A DNA stretch of 64,000 bases from Pisaster brevispinus (taxonomy: Eukaryota; Echinodermata; Asteroidea; Forcipulatida; Asteriidae). The position numbers and the translations under genes were made by a program. Location of the stretch: the NCBI GenBank assembly GCA_023634235.1, contig JAMKCF010000013.1, forward strand, positions 9,771,827 to 9,835,826, given 5' to 3'. Shown here piece after piece: positions 26,301 through 36,213 of this stretch (its first letter is position 1; every line of letters starts with the position of its first letter). Under the pieces are notes generated by a model. It saw only the letters and a program-made list of their open reading frames with translations, did no database searches and was not told where the DNA came from.

Positions 26301-27755
26301 AAACCAGCAGTGCCATGCAATATAAAAGTGACGACTTTTTTGAAGCTGTTTTTTATCGATCTTGTAATCTGACAAAATGTCCGGTTTACAAAATAAGACT
26401 GACGACGTCATAAGAAAATCAAGAGTACCATCTGGCGGCAGGTTAACGACAGTTAAAAATACACTTTTAATATATGCCTTTGCAGAGTTAAAAAAAATGT
26501 TTCAAAATTGGTTTGCATAATGGCCTCAAGGCAGGCAATATTTGTGTTGATTACGTCATCACGTGCCACGATGTATCGCTTTTAAGGTGCAGTTTTTAAA
26601 GCTATATGTCTGCCAAACCAAATGTTCAACTGATTTGAAACTTGGTGTATTGTTAGACAACGACACTGACTGGTGAAACTTTTAGTGACGTCATAATGAC
26701 GTTGTCTCAACTTTTCCCATCAGGCTTTTACATCAGGCTTTCACTCCCTGAAACCGAACACCTAGAGTCTGTCTTAAGACAAACTCAACATTTCTAGTTT
26801 TTAATTTTTTCTCCGACTATCTCTGTCCGCAAGCAAAGGCGTAGTTACGAATCTTGGATAAGTTTTAAACTTTGCTCATAGTAAGAATAATTCTAGCAGA
26901 TGCTGAGTAAGTTGTGACGCTATGATGACGTCATCAGTGCCAACATACTGTAAATCAAAGTAAAAAATTACCCCATGAACCGTACAATGGATTTGTATAT
27001 AAATACATCATCGGAGAGGCCAATTAAAGATTCCATTTGCACTTACAAAAAATGGATCTTAATCTACGTTATGGCGAAATTAAAATGAGGAGGGGGGGTA
27101 CTGACTTCAATAGGGGGCGGGGCACGCGCCCCACCCTGTGCCTCCACCCCCTTTGTTACGCCACTAGTTACATCTCCCCCGTAGATGTGTATACAGTTTA
27201 CATAAAAGGCAATTTCTTTGTATTTTTTGCAGGGTTTTCATTAGAGAGCATTATATGGGGAAAAGAACTGTACCAAATTGTTGCATATAAATATATACTT
27301 ACTATGAAAAATATGTTTTCATCATTGTGACGTAGCCATGCATCTAACCTTAATTGTGGGTTTATTATTTCCCGGCCAGTTTCAACAAATATCCATTCAT
27401 TTAAACTCCCGGCTCAACAAATTTCGGTTAAAGTAGAATGCTCCGTTGATTCAGACCATTCGGTTACTATATGCCGCAAGACACATTCAATTTCGCATAA
27501 GTCAGCAGCAAGAGGCTGGTGAACCGTTCAATTTCGTCAATGAGCAAATATTTTTCATCTGTTTGCATTCTAATTCAACTTCTATCTTTGGTGCTTTCTG
27601 ATTCCCACTTGCCAATAATTATAGGAAGATATTTTTTGAATTTATTTCTACACCAATCACAGCCAAACTGACATGTCGAGATGCCTAGCCTAGTCAGAAC
27701 ATTGGACGTTAAGGAAACCAACTTCAGATAAATACAAAAAGGAAAATAAGAAATG

Positions 27756-27786
<31 letters not shown>

Positions 27787-29135
27787 CCTGTGAAAACTGC
27801 TCAGGAAAACAACAAGATTTTTGTTTTAGATTTATTTTATACGCCCCTTATAATTTTAAGCTTTTTCCCCCTTTAAAACATTTATGAACTTCTAATTTGA
27901 CATGGTCCGGACATTAGCAGAAACAAAGACAACAACATAATTACCAGAGGTAGCAAAACAAAGGGAACAACTATTTCAATTAAGATAAAATACATATAGT
28001 CAATAAAATGTAAAATACAAAGGACAACCAATGTGCCAATAATGGAGCTAAAACTTACTCGTAAAATCATATCTCGTGTTTAATTTGAATGATCAGAAGT
28101 TGAAATTCGTTGACCAATTAACGAAAAAGAAAACGCAAGCTAGCAACAAATTCGTGTTCGCTTCAATGAGTCTTAAATTGATTTCATCAATTGTAAAGAG
28201 GTAGTAGAAATTCAACTTAAGAATGGTCGAAGTGTAGATATGAATGCCTTTAAATGAAATTTAATGACTGAAACAAATCTGAATAAAAGTAACGAAATAA
28301 TGTGAGCACGAAAACGAAGCTTATCGCATTAATAGCTAAAAAGATACCCTCGTTTGGGTAAATTAAGGTAAAGTTTGTGAATCTAAATGCGTCTTAAAGA
28401 AAACAAATGTTTAACCTCTAATTTGACATGGTCCGAACATTGGCGGAAACAAAGACGACAACAAAAATACCAAGGCAAACATTATCCAGGCCGTAGCAAA
28501 AGATTTAGTTTTCGTTTAAAACCGGTAACATGTTTTAATTTTAATGGTAAAAAAGCAAAGAATAATATTACCGTTAAAACAAAACATAGGATGTGAGTGA
28601 AAAGAAATAACACGGCAACGCCAGTTACTACTGAAGTGCCAGTAATGGAGCTCTTGTCAGCGTACTCGGGGAGCCATAACTTATATTGAACGTACAAGTT
28701 GAAATTCATTGCTCATTGAACGAAAAAGAAAACCACGCTAGCAACAAGTTCAGGTGGGCTTCGATGAGTCTTAATTTGATTTCATCCATTATATATAGGT
28801 AACGGAAATTCAACTTAAGAATGAAATAGAATGGCTGAAACGAATCTGAATGAGAAAAACGTAACCATGTGTGCACGTAAACGAAATTGAAGGCATTAAC
28901 AGCTTAAAGTGAACCGTGAAAACCTGTATAATTCTTTTTATATCCACATGTGATCATGGTTAGCTGATCCGACATAATAGACTCGTGGTTGTCATCTGCA
29001 ATAACTTCTAAGATTTATACTGAATCAGGAAAAAATATGTATTACGTTTAAACATTTCTTTTAGATAAACATACCTTCAAATAGTCCAATAAATATGACG
29101 AGGAACTCGAGTTGTGCATGAAACCGACCCGCCAT
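17232..29135 (-). CDS. Gene 2: receptor with Tie-like ectodomain, 5' part (SP-Ig-Ig-EGF3)
   Basis: Six exons on the minus strand with compatible phases: 29075-29135, 23598-23903, 23013-23261, 19315-19449, 18398-18550, 17232-17363. The joined product begins with a signal peptide, then two Ig-like domains and three EGF-type segments. Segments such as [20 protein letters not shown] and [11 protein letters not shown] closely follow the EGF region of Tie angiopoietin receptors. The reading frame is open at the last donor and the 3' part lies beyond the left edge, past the Helitron array, so the intracellular domain is not visible. It could be a Tie-type kinase, a receptor phosphatase paralogous to gene 1, or another receptor sharing this ectodomain. 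The receptor type and extracellular location are well supported; ligand and signalling output are unknown. Confidence 0.8.
18398..18550 (-). CDS. Gene 2 exon 5: Tie-like EGF module
   Basis: Acceptor CTTGTAG, donor GAAG/GTATCA. Encodes [14 protein letters not shown]... followed by [20 protein letters not shown]. The [13 protein letters not shown] segment is the characteristic second EGF of Tie receptors (established family knowledge; not searched here). Phase 1 in and out. Confidence 0.8.
19315..19449 (-). CDS. Gene 2 exon 4: first EGF-like module
   Basis: Acceptor TTACAG, donor ACAT/GTTAGT. Encodes [20 protein letters not shown] and then [19 protein letters not shown], a complete six-cysteine EGF pattern directly after the second Ig domain, as in Tie receptors. 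Confidence 0.8.
19860..20487 (-). mobile_element. Penelope-like element 3' fragment (GIY-YIG end)
   Basis: The minus-strand frame 20209-20487 contains [17 protein letters not shown] and [10 protein letters not shown], the C-terminal part of the GIY-YIG endonuclease domain typical of Penelope-like retroelements. Just downstream, at 19890-19925 on the minus strand, GACTCTGCTAGGGTCGAAAC forms the hairpin-GAAA terminus seen in such elements. The reverse transcriptase is missing: 5'-truncated copy in a gene 2 intron. Confidence 0.75.
20490..21690. other. Intronic stretch without recognised gene
   Basis: Nothing coding is recognised. Around 21360-21480 there are repeated CACTCGAAATCATT and TTTCGTCC-like words that resemble, loosely, the monomer of the foldback element at 14546-15767. 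Confidence 0.4.
21690..22500. repeat. Direct repeat pair of a CCCCACAAGGTTTTCTTT family
   Basis: Two diverged copies about 600 bp apart (about 21684-21900 and 22288-22500) share ACACGCCAACT, GCTACCCCACAAGGTTTTCT, GGGAATAATAGAA and ACTGCCATATGTAA in the same order. A third, partial relative (ACGGGAGCGCCCTCGTGGGG) lies at about 21998. Lies in the intron between gene 2 exons 3 and 4. Confidence 0.7.
22627..22651. repeat. (GT)n microsatellite
   Basis: About twelve GT dinucleotides in a row within intronic sequence. Confidence 0.9.
23013..23261 (-). CDS. Gene 2 exon 3: second Ig-like domain
   Basis: Acceptor TTCTGCAG, donor AGAG/GTAAAT. Encodes an Ig-like fold ([22 protein letters not shown], then THAGTYEVH and MRLLVRG) lacking the canonical cysteine pair. 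It ends in the MRLLVRG motif that leads straight into the first EGF, the same junction as in Tie receptors. Phase 1 at both ends. Confidence 0.8.
23598..23903 (-). CDS. Gene 2 exon 2: first Ig-like domain
   Basis: Acceptor AATTGTAG, donor ATT/GTAAGT. Begins [15 protein letters not shown] directly after the signal peptide exon and ends [14 protein letters not shown] plus a short strand. The two cysteines in DFTCV and YACQA and the preceding G-V-Y are Ig hallmarks. Joins in phase to the exon at 29075-29135 (GAA G / GT GTG). Confidence 0.8.
24149..24613 (-). mobile_element. Non-LTR retrotransposon fragment (RT C-terminus)
   Basis: A 154-residue open frame with [31 protein letters not shown] and [13 protein letters not shown]: the thumb and C-terminal part of a LINE reverse transcriptase ORF. 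Only the 3' end is present; catalytic RT motifs are absent. It lies in gene 2 intron 1. Confidence 0.85.
24675..24905 (-). mobile_element. tRNA-derived SINE
   Basis: Read on the minus strand, the head contains AGCTCAGTTAGTAGAGC, a good pol III A box, and a degenerate B box (TTGGTTTTGC) about 40 nt further on. The body includes CCAGTCAGTTTCCCTTATGG, which is shared (one difference) with the SINE at 30445-30740 in the opposite orientation. Confidence 0.7.
24906..26797 (+). mobile_element. Second Helitron-like region
   Basis: Ends with a hairpin (GAGTCTGTC, TTAA, GACAAACTC, one mismatch), AACATTT and CTAG at 26794-26797, preceded by CCGAACACC, as in the large array. Interior subrepeats again carry TGACGTCA-like, GTCACGTGAC and ACTTCCGGTT-related motifs. 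Around 25690-26000 the sequence is close to the array units. The 5' boundary is unclear; a TC-rich start near 25627 is possible, with 24906-25560 a separate block of about 200-bp subrepeats. Confidence 0.6.
26810..27050 (+). mobile_element. Truncated Helitron-like unit following in tandem
   Basis: Starts TCTCCGACTATCTCTGTCC 12 bp after the preceding CTAG, with a poly-T linker as in the main array, then a GATGACGTCATC site. Similarity fades near 27050 and no 3' terminus is present. Confidence 0.5.
27757..27783. repeat. Poly(A) tract
   Basis: About 26 consecutive A residues; possibly the tail of an old retroposed insertion, not identified. Confidence 0.8.
27890..28910. repeat. Direct duplication of about 500 bp
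   Basis: Copy one at about 27890-28330 and copy two at about 28415-28860 share TCTAATTTGACATGGTCC, GGAAACAAAGAC-like, AATGGAGCT, ACGAAAAAGAAAAC and TCAACTTAAGAATG in order. Read on the minus strand, the centre of each copy gives a hydrophobic stretch after a similar SSI[IT]GT start, so a decayed membrane-spanning exon is possible. Splice sites and frames do not support a real exon. Confidence 0.6.
29075..29135 (-). CDS. Gene 2 exon 1: signal peptide
   Basis: ATG at 29133-29135 (minus) starts [20 protein letters not shown] and ends GAAG/GTATGT, a strong donor. The product is a short polar start followed by a hydrophobic core, a typical signal peptide. It joins in phase to the exon at 23598-23903, giving [12 protein letters not shown]. 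The intron is about 5.2 kb. No promoter motif could be named upstream. Confidence 0.7.
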
Positions 29136-29844
29136 GTCGGACCTGCTGATGAAGTGTTCACTTAAAAGTGGCTTGAAGTCGGAGACAATGTCTGTAAAGA
29201 AAATTCCTTGTCCCAAAATATGTAACTTAGCAAATCATTTCGTCGGTTATAGCCAAAACATAATAATGATAACTGTTTTAACTAAATTGTAGAATTGGAT
29301 TGCTTCCAAAAACACCAATGACGTCTCATGATCCTGGAGTGTAGCGATACATTCCTATTGATTATAAACACAAAATAGTTCCTCTTCAAACAAATAGGAC
29401 ATCCTGTCTATCGCCATCAGTTCCGCATTTGAGTTGATATAAACCAGATAAAAACATACTATGTGTGTGATGTAAAATACGGAAACATACAAAAATAAAT
29501 AAAAAAATCTGCGTGTATCAGTAAAACAAAACCCACAAAAAACGCTATGAAAACGGTCACTTGGCACCATCTCAAGGTTATGACTCACCATTAATTTATC
29601 ACATACATAAGGCTATTATCTTATAGTTAAAAAAATAATAATAAAACAGTTAAGAAGTCGGCTGGGCTACCATTTCAGTTTCGATATTTAATAATTGTAA
29701 AATAAAGAGTTCAACAAATTCTAAACATGTTACATTTTCACAAATATGTTCAAAATGTTTAATTAGAAAACTATACAAGAAAGTTTTACAACGACGATTT
29801 TTGCAAGTTGGAGTTTTAATCAGCCTTATGCCTTCGGTTATTCA

Positions 29845-29940
29845 GAAGTTACTTGAAGACCTGTTTTAATAAAAAAAATGGGCGATGGCAAGAGTGCCAT
29901 CGCCCATTTTTTTTTATTAAAACAGGTCTTCAAGTAACTT
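29845..29940. repeat. Near-perfect 96-bp palindrome private to copy 1
   Basis: GAAGTTACTTGAAGACCTG... runs into GGGCGATGGCA, a 4-nt centre (AGAG) and the inverted arm TGCCATCGCCC...AAGTAACTTC. In copy 2 (about 40420-40475) only the right arm exists, preceded by unrelated sequence that copy 1 has lost. Confidence 0.85.
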
Positions 29941-30444
29941 CGGGGTTTTTAAGCACCGCGGGGTAAATAACACCGAGGATTCCACCATCACCGCTACCCC
30001 ATTCTACTTTAAATGGATGGGTTGATCTACTAATTTCTTGCTCTTCCTGAAACTATTGGTGTTAGCTAGCACAGCACACCAGACTGTCAACCCGGATCTT
30101 GTACCAGAGACTGTTTTGCTTCACTCTACAGTACAGTAAAACACAATCTGGAGCGGTTTAAGTTTATTTGCTGTGGTTGCTAAAAAGAAACATCCCAATC
30201 TTGGGTCTAGTTGGAACTTGGAGACAGACTGAAGAGTTTTTGTTTACAATATGATCTCCAATCAGATCCACTCTATTTAAACAATGACGAAGATCAAAAG
30301 ACCAGTTTGACTTTAACAGATGTACATTTAGCCTAAATTAAGCCCGGGCATTCGGCTTAGTCATCATGCAATGCAGCTATTAATTCTGAAGTTTTATTGA
30401 TTGTTTTTAACCAAGTGTGTCTGTATTTTTATATCTATATATAG

Positions 30445-30740
30445 AGCGCCGGTACGTTAATCCGGAGGTCGTTGGTTCAAGTCCCGCTCCAGTCAATTGT
30501 TCTTTGTTCAAACCCAAACTATTTAAATAAAATTTCCCAGTCAGTTTCCCTTGTGGTTCATGACTTGCTATTTAATATTAAAAAGTCGCATCCCCTTAAG
30601 GTGATCACGTGGCTGCCGCTTCCCAGGTTGAATCGTAAACGTGGGTGTGATCCCTGGCTACACGGCAGTTAACGGTTGTATGGCTTCTGACTGGCACCCC
30701 GAACAAAGATATTGACTAATAGGGAGACCGCCAACATAGG
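30445..30740 (+). mobile_element. tRNA-derived SINE, 5'-truncated head
   Basis: Begins TAGAGCGCCGG, followed by an anticodon-arm-like segment (7-nt loop ACGTTAA, so GTT, Asn-like) and a perfect pol III B box GGTTCAAGTCC. The body carries CCAGTCAGTTTCCCTTGTGG, shared with the SINE at 24675-24905. It ends in a TA-rich tract. The left half of the tRNA domain (A box) is missing. Confidence 0.7.
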
Positions 30741-30754
30741 GCTGGATAGCTATA

Positions 30755-33700
30755 TATATATATAATTAGTAGGGGAGATGGCCTTAGCTTTCGATCCAAT
30801 CCGGACCTTCGTCAGAGGCATAAACAAGAACAAACACAAACATATCCATTTATAGCAAAAAGAGGAGTAAAGGATTAAGGGAGAGTATCCAGAAAAAAAC
30901 GGGAAAATATAGCCAATCAGAATTGTAAATTTACTGGCTAAGAACCAATAAGAGTGAAGAAGTGAGGACAAAGGATGGTCAGTGTGAAAGGCTGGATCAC
31001 TGGACCATAAAGGTGGTGCCGCATTGTAGGCATTACAATGCGGGAAGCATGAAAGGGTAGAATTAGAGAACAAGCCACATAAGAAAATGCAACTAACAAT
31101 AGGAGGCAAGATCAAAGTAATTATAGAATAAAATGAATCAGTAAAAATAGTTTAAACTAGGTAAGAGGAACCTGCAGATTGAGCAGGTTATTAAATCCTC
31201 TGTAAAGGGAATAGGTAATTGACAGGTAAACTCCAAAACTTCTTGAGAGAGAAAAAAGAAGTGTAGAGATTGACCAGTGTAGAGAACATGTAAATGACAG
31301 TAACTGTATCTATTTTACATCAATTAAGTAAGCGAGAGAAGGAAGCGTAGAAATAGACCAGTGGAGAGAACATGTTATCAATAATAAATCAAGAGTGAAA
31401 GGAGGGTGATGGGGATTTATTTAACACCGGTGTTTACGTTAAGTCCAAAGGGTTGGACTGTCTTGAGTTGGTGAATCCAGTGTGATTCTCTGAGTTTGCG
31501 GTGTGTGTCGTCACCATTGCAAGCCTCAATCACGATGAGTTCAACATCGTTGACGCTGTGATTAAGGCTGTTGAAGTGGATGGAGACAGGGTACAGTTTC
31601 TTGGTCTTTATGGAAGAGACATGGTTCGCAAAGCGAAGACTGAGTTTGGTCTTAGTCTCTCCCACATACTGTAGTCCACATCTTTTACAAGATATAACAT
31701 AGACCACATTGGGTGTGCTACATAGGGAGTCGGTCTTGATATTGTAAGAAGAGCCAGTGCTATGACTCTTCACTTTAAGTGCAGGTTTGATGTAGAGACA
31801 GGTTCTACATTTAGAGCGGGTACACTTGTGACAACCCTGTATCTCTGTTAGTGGTGGTGTTTGGCCTGTACCTGGGGGGAGTTTAGCCCTGACTAGAATG
31901 TCACCCAAGTTTTTCGGGCGGCGGAATGCAACCAAGGGGTTCTCAGGGATTGCTGAGCGCAACCTCTTAGATGAATGGAGAATATTCATTCTGCCATTGA
32001 GGATTGAGGAGAGTTTGGGTAGTTTAGGGTGGTAGGTGGTGACCAGGGCAACTCTATTGGTAGGGACTTTTCTGGACCCCGTGTTGGCCAAAAGAGTATG
32101 GCGTGGTATACTGAGGGCCTTGTTGATGGCAAGTTGAACCCTGCGTTCGCTGTGACCTGAGGTCCGATGAGCGCCTTTTGTATAGTGTATCTGTGGAGCA
32201 GATACGTCTTATGCGGAAGGCCTGACTGTAAGCAATTGCCTTCTTACAGTGACTAGGGTGGCAACTGTTGGAGAGTAGGTACTGGTGGGTATCTGTGGGT
32301 TTGATGTATACATCAGTAGCAATGCCGCTAGGGGATTTACTTATAGTTACATCTAGAAAGTTAACACTTGTTAGAGAGTATTCAGTAGTGAACTTTATGG
32401 TTGGGTGGAATGAGTTTATATGGTCGATAAACTCAACCAAGCTGTCTTGACTACCACACCAGATAGAGAAAATATCATCAATAAATCTCCACCAAACTAG
32501 TGGGCGGTTGGGGGCAGAGGACAGAAGTTTTTCCTCTAAGTCAGACATGAAAATGTTGGCATATGAGGGCGCCATTTTTGTACCCATGGCGGTACCCTGT
32601 ATCTGTAGAAAATGCCTGTCAGTAAATGAAAAGTTGTTCTTAGTGAGAATGTGGCTGATGAGTTCCTTAACATGTATCACTGAGGGGCGGGATTGTTTGT
32701 TTCCCCTGAGAGCAGAGACACATGCATTCATGCCTTCATTATGGGGTATGTTAGTATACAGTGATGAAACATCTAGAGTGACCAAAAAAAGCAGAGTCAG
32801 GTATTTGATGTTTGACATCCTCTAGCTTAAGGAGAAAGTCTGTGGTGTCCTTTATGAAGGAAGGGATGCCGGAGACTAAGGGGTTGAGAAAGCTATCTAC
32901 AAACTCAGAAATGCGCTCTGTAGGGCTACCATTACCAGATACAATGGGTCGGCCTGGGTTGTTGGGCTTGTGTATCTTAGGTAGAAGGTAGAAGCGTGCG
33001 GTACGGGGGTCCTGTGGAAGGAGATAGTTGAAGGTATCTTTGTCGATACCGTTGGCATTGTGGATTCTAACCAGGGTGTCACTGATTTGTTTGGAAAATG
33101 ATTGAGTAGGGTCAGTGTCACATTCAATATAATGATCAGTGTTGCTGAGTTGTCTGAGGCCCTCAGCTATGTAGTCATGTGTGTTCATAACTACAACTGC
33201 GGACCCCTTGTCAGCACGTTTAATCACTATGTCTGGTGATTGGCGGAGCTGTGTTAGAGCGTGGCGTTCATCTTGGGGGAGGTTGTTTGGTGCCCAGGTA
33301 TTAGGGACCTTAAGAACCTCGGAGCTGACTGAATTTATGTAGGTATCAAGAGCCACATCTCGGTTCTTGGGGGTACCCAACGACTTTTCTCCTTGAAGCG
33401 GTTGCGGGTGGGTTGGACGTCCACAAATGACTCGTCATCTGTGGAGGGCTCTACATGAAAATATTCACGTAGGCGTAACCTACGGTTGAATTGGGCCATG
33501 TCTTGTTGAAAAGACAATTGGTCCGGTTCTCTGGGTGTGGGGCAAAATTTAAGACCCCTTGAGAGGAGTTTAACCTGTGGGTCGGTTAGAACTTTGTCAG
33601 ACAGGTTAACTACTGTACGTGGTGCAACTAGTGACCTGTCAGTATCAGGAACAATAGTTGGCCTCTTACTGTGGAAACGCCTATGAATGTATTTCTTATG

Positions 33701-33830
33701 GTTAGCTTGGACATTCATGCGTTTCTTGTTCTGTTTGTCCAATAGGGTGGACCGTACGTGATTGACGTTAGACAGTAGGATATCTTGTAAATGTTCAAAC
33801 TCTTGATTAGAGCATGACTCTCTCTCTATA
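30755..33830 (-). mobile_element. Penelope-like retroelement with broken RT/GIY-YIG ORF
   Basis: On the minus strand four overlapping frames together cover one RT plus endonuclease protein: 33335-33825, 32751-33380, 32054-32818 and 31417-32091. Visible RT motifs are IKRADKGSAVVV, PKIHKPNNPGRPIVSG, LDVSSLYTNIPH, GTAMGTKMAPSYAN and WWRFIDDIFSIW. The C-terminus has a cysteine cluster (CHKCTRSKCRTC) and a GIY-YIG endonuclease (VVYVISC, LQYVGETKTKLSLRF). At least three frameshifts separate the frames, so this copy is dead. It appears 5'-truncated near 33825 and is inserted in a TA-rich site of the segmental duplication. Copy 2 of the duplication lacks it. Confidence 0.9.
30785..30820 (-). ncRNA. 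Hammerhead-ribozyme-like core at the Penelope element 3' end
   Basis: Minus strand reads CTGACGA (30809-30815), a short stem GGTCC/GGATC with loop GGATT, then GAAA (30789-30792): the CUGANGA-helix II-GAAA core of hammerhead ribozymes, which are known in Penelope-like elements. A convincing helix III and cleavage triplet could not be assigned, so activity is doubtful. Confidence 0.4.
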
Positions 33831-36189
33831 TATATTGTTAGTGTCACAGGTAGAAACAAAATAAATTTGGCGCTATAAGTACGAGTTTTCGTGAGGTTGC
33901 TACTTTATTGACTTACCTACACTGTTCCCAGACAAGAAGAGTAATAGTTGCAACATTTCCAGTGACCAGTTTATGAAAGAAGAGTATTATCTAAAAGTAA
34001 AGTTAGTTTGATTTCTAATGGTGCATTAAAGTCTGTGGTTAAATTGACCTTTAGCGTGCCATTTATCTCCCGTCTAACCAAATTCAGATTGTGAGCAAAT
34101 AGATAGATCTGATCCCGTTTCGGTTACGAGAATGAGGAACACCGGGTGAAGATGGGGCATGGGGTAATATGGAACATTGCTGATTCAGTGAGCTAAAATA
34201 TACCAAGATGTATTTCTGGCAAACCTTCTTTCTGCAAAAAAGTTTCGTCCATAGTCTGTCTCTGGAGTTCGCCCTTTTACCGTTTTCTTGTTTTATTAAC
34301 GTGAATGGCGGAAAACAATTGTACGAGTCCGTTGTAAGATTTCACGCGCCAGATTATACTTGTACGTGCAGGTTACAATATTTGTCCATGCGTATTTTTG
34401 AAAGACTGTCATAACTTTTTTAAAACAGCACTTGACTCGTTTTGTGAGCGCATTATCACGTGTCGGCTGATTGAATGGAGATATATAGTGTATTTGTAAT
34501 AGGATCCGTTTTAGCTAAGAAGTCATTTCAGTGATGTAAAATGAGTCAATTGAAATGAAAATACAAATAACAAATGCTCCAATAACAAATGCTCAAATGT
34601 GTAAACTATTGTTTAACATTAAAGTAAAAAAAAAAAAAAAAGAATAAATAAATAAAAATGACTACACTAACTTATCACACTTAAAACTTACGGTTCTGGT
34701 AATGGTCATACAATTTGTGTTCTATTTGTCCTCAGTCTGACCCTATTTGAATAGTTCTTTAGCCTGTCATTGATGAAGTGAATGCGGCCCACTATAACCC
34801 AAATAATAGGGGAAACCGGGACACATAATCAAATTGTATAAAGTAAAGTTTTAATATTTAAAAATTGTCACAAACCCTTGAAATAAAAAAAGGTGAAAAT
34901 ATAAACAATCTTAAGAATAAGTAAATCCACGTGACAGTTTTAGGTAACAATCAATTTATTTTATCAAAATCTGTCTCATTTTGACCCAGTGCACTACCCC
35001 ATTTCATTGTTCATTTTATTATAACAATTTATATGAACACGACGAGTAAGGGCATTGAGTTTTGTACGTTCTTAAAATATGCTCTTGTCTTGACTATAAC
35101 ACAGAATACAATCTTTCTGATGCATGCTATTACAGACGTCTTCGTCAATTTGGAATCCCATTGGATTTGTATACATAGACCCTTCCGTCCTAAAAATTGC
35201 CCAATGGAAATACATTTTGAAGTAACTGTTGTCCTTAAATAAAAAATGTATATAAAATAGGAAACGTTTTTTGCCTCTGAGTCATTTGGTCTCGTTTAAG
35301 AAGCCAAACATTGAAAGGTCACGAAATCATGTTTCGTGTATAGATGTTTTGCGTTTTTTTTTAACGCAGGCATCGGTAGACCAATCAGAATATACGCGAC
35401 AGTTAAAAAAAGCTAATTGGGGAAGGGCAATTTCCATATCACAGCACTGACACATACGACCACAAGAAAGAGTACACGAATTAACAAGAAGTCCATTTAC
35501 AATAATGTTTATTTGGTTTATCGATTAATGACTGTATATATGATCCGATACAATATTAGCAATGCATTGCGATACACGCATTAGTCAAATTAATATTACA
35601 CTACTCTAAAAAACCGGATATCAAAAATTAGACTGTATAAGCTAAATACCACTTCCTGGAATGTAATTGAGTGTTGTGTAATTAAGTTTTAACAATAGTT
35701 GATCAAAACAGGTAATTTGTTTGATATAGGTTGCAGATTATGCTGGTAAGCAGTCGTGTTGAGATTTACAAAGTACAGATTGTGTGATCAGAAACACTCT
35801 TTATTTAGCCAATTATTGCTAATGATTATTGGTGTCTGGTTTCCCATTGGTGTCTGAGAAGTTGCTCAGTTTTGTACCTACTCAAGCTGATCAATCGCTG
35901 TACAGCGAAACCTTAGCGGTAAAGCTGAACTCAAAATTATTACAATTAGTGACCAACTATTGTCATAAATTATTTGTTTTTTATTTAATAGTCCATCCTT
36001 ATATCAACGCATACAAACATAACAATTTAGACGCCGTTCAACTGTATAAATAAATCACCCAGTGTCTTATGTTTACAAATCCCATAGTTGGTCTTATACT
36101 GTATTAAAAACAAAACAAACATCTAGTCGTCTACACGTTTTGATCGGTTAATTAAAAAGTCACAAAGTTATAAGCATAACTTCGCAAAA

Positions 36190-36213
36190 AAGAAGAAGAA
36201 GAAGAAGAAGAAG
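36190..36213. repeat. (GAA)n microsatellite, copy 1
   Basis: Short AAGAAG run; the equivalent site in copy 2 (43304-43343) has expanded into poly-A followed by (GAA)n. Confidence 0.8.

Noticed and set aside
30445..30500. A functional tRNA-Asn gene
   Set aside because: Only the 3' half of the tRNA shape is present; the acceptor 5' strand and A box are missing, and it continues into a SINE body.
31417..33859. A host gene with GIY-YIG domain
   Set aside because: RT motifs, frameshifts, cysteine cluster and absence from the sister duplication identify a Penelope-like element.
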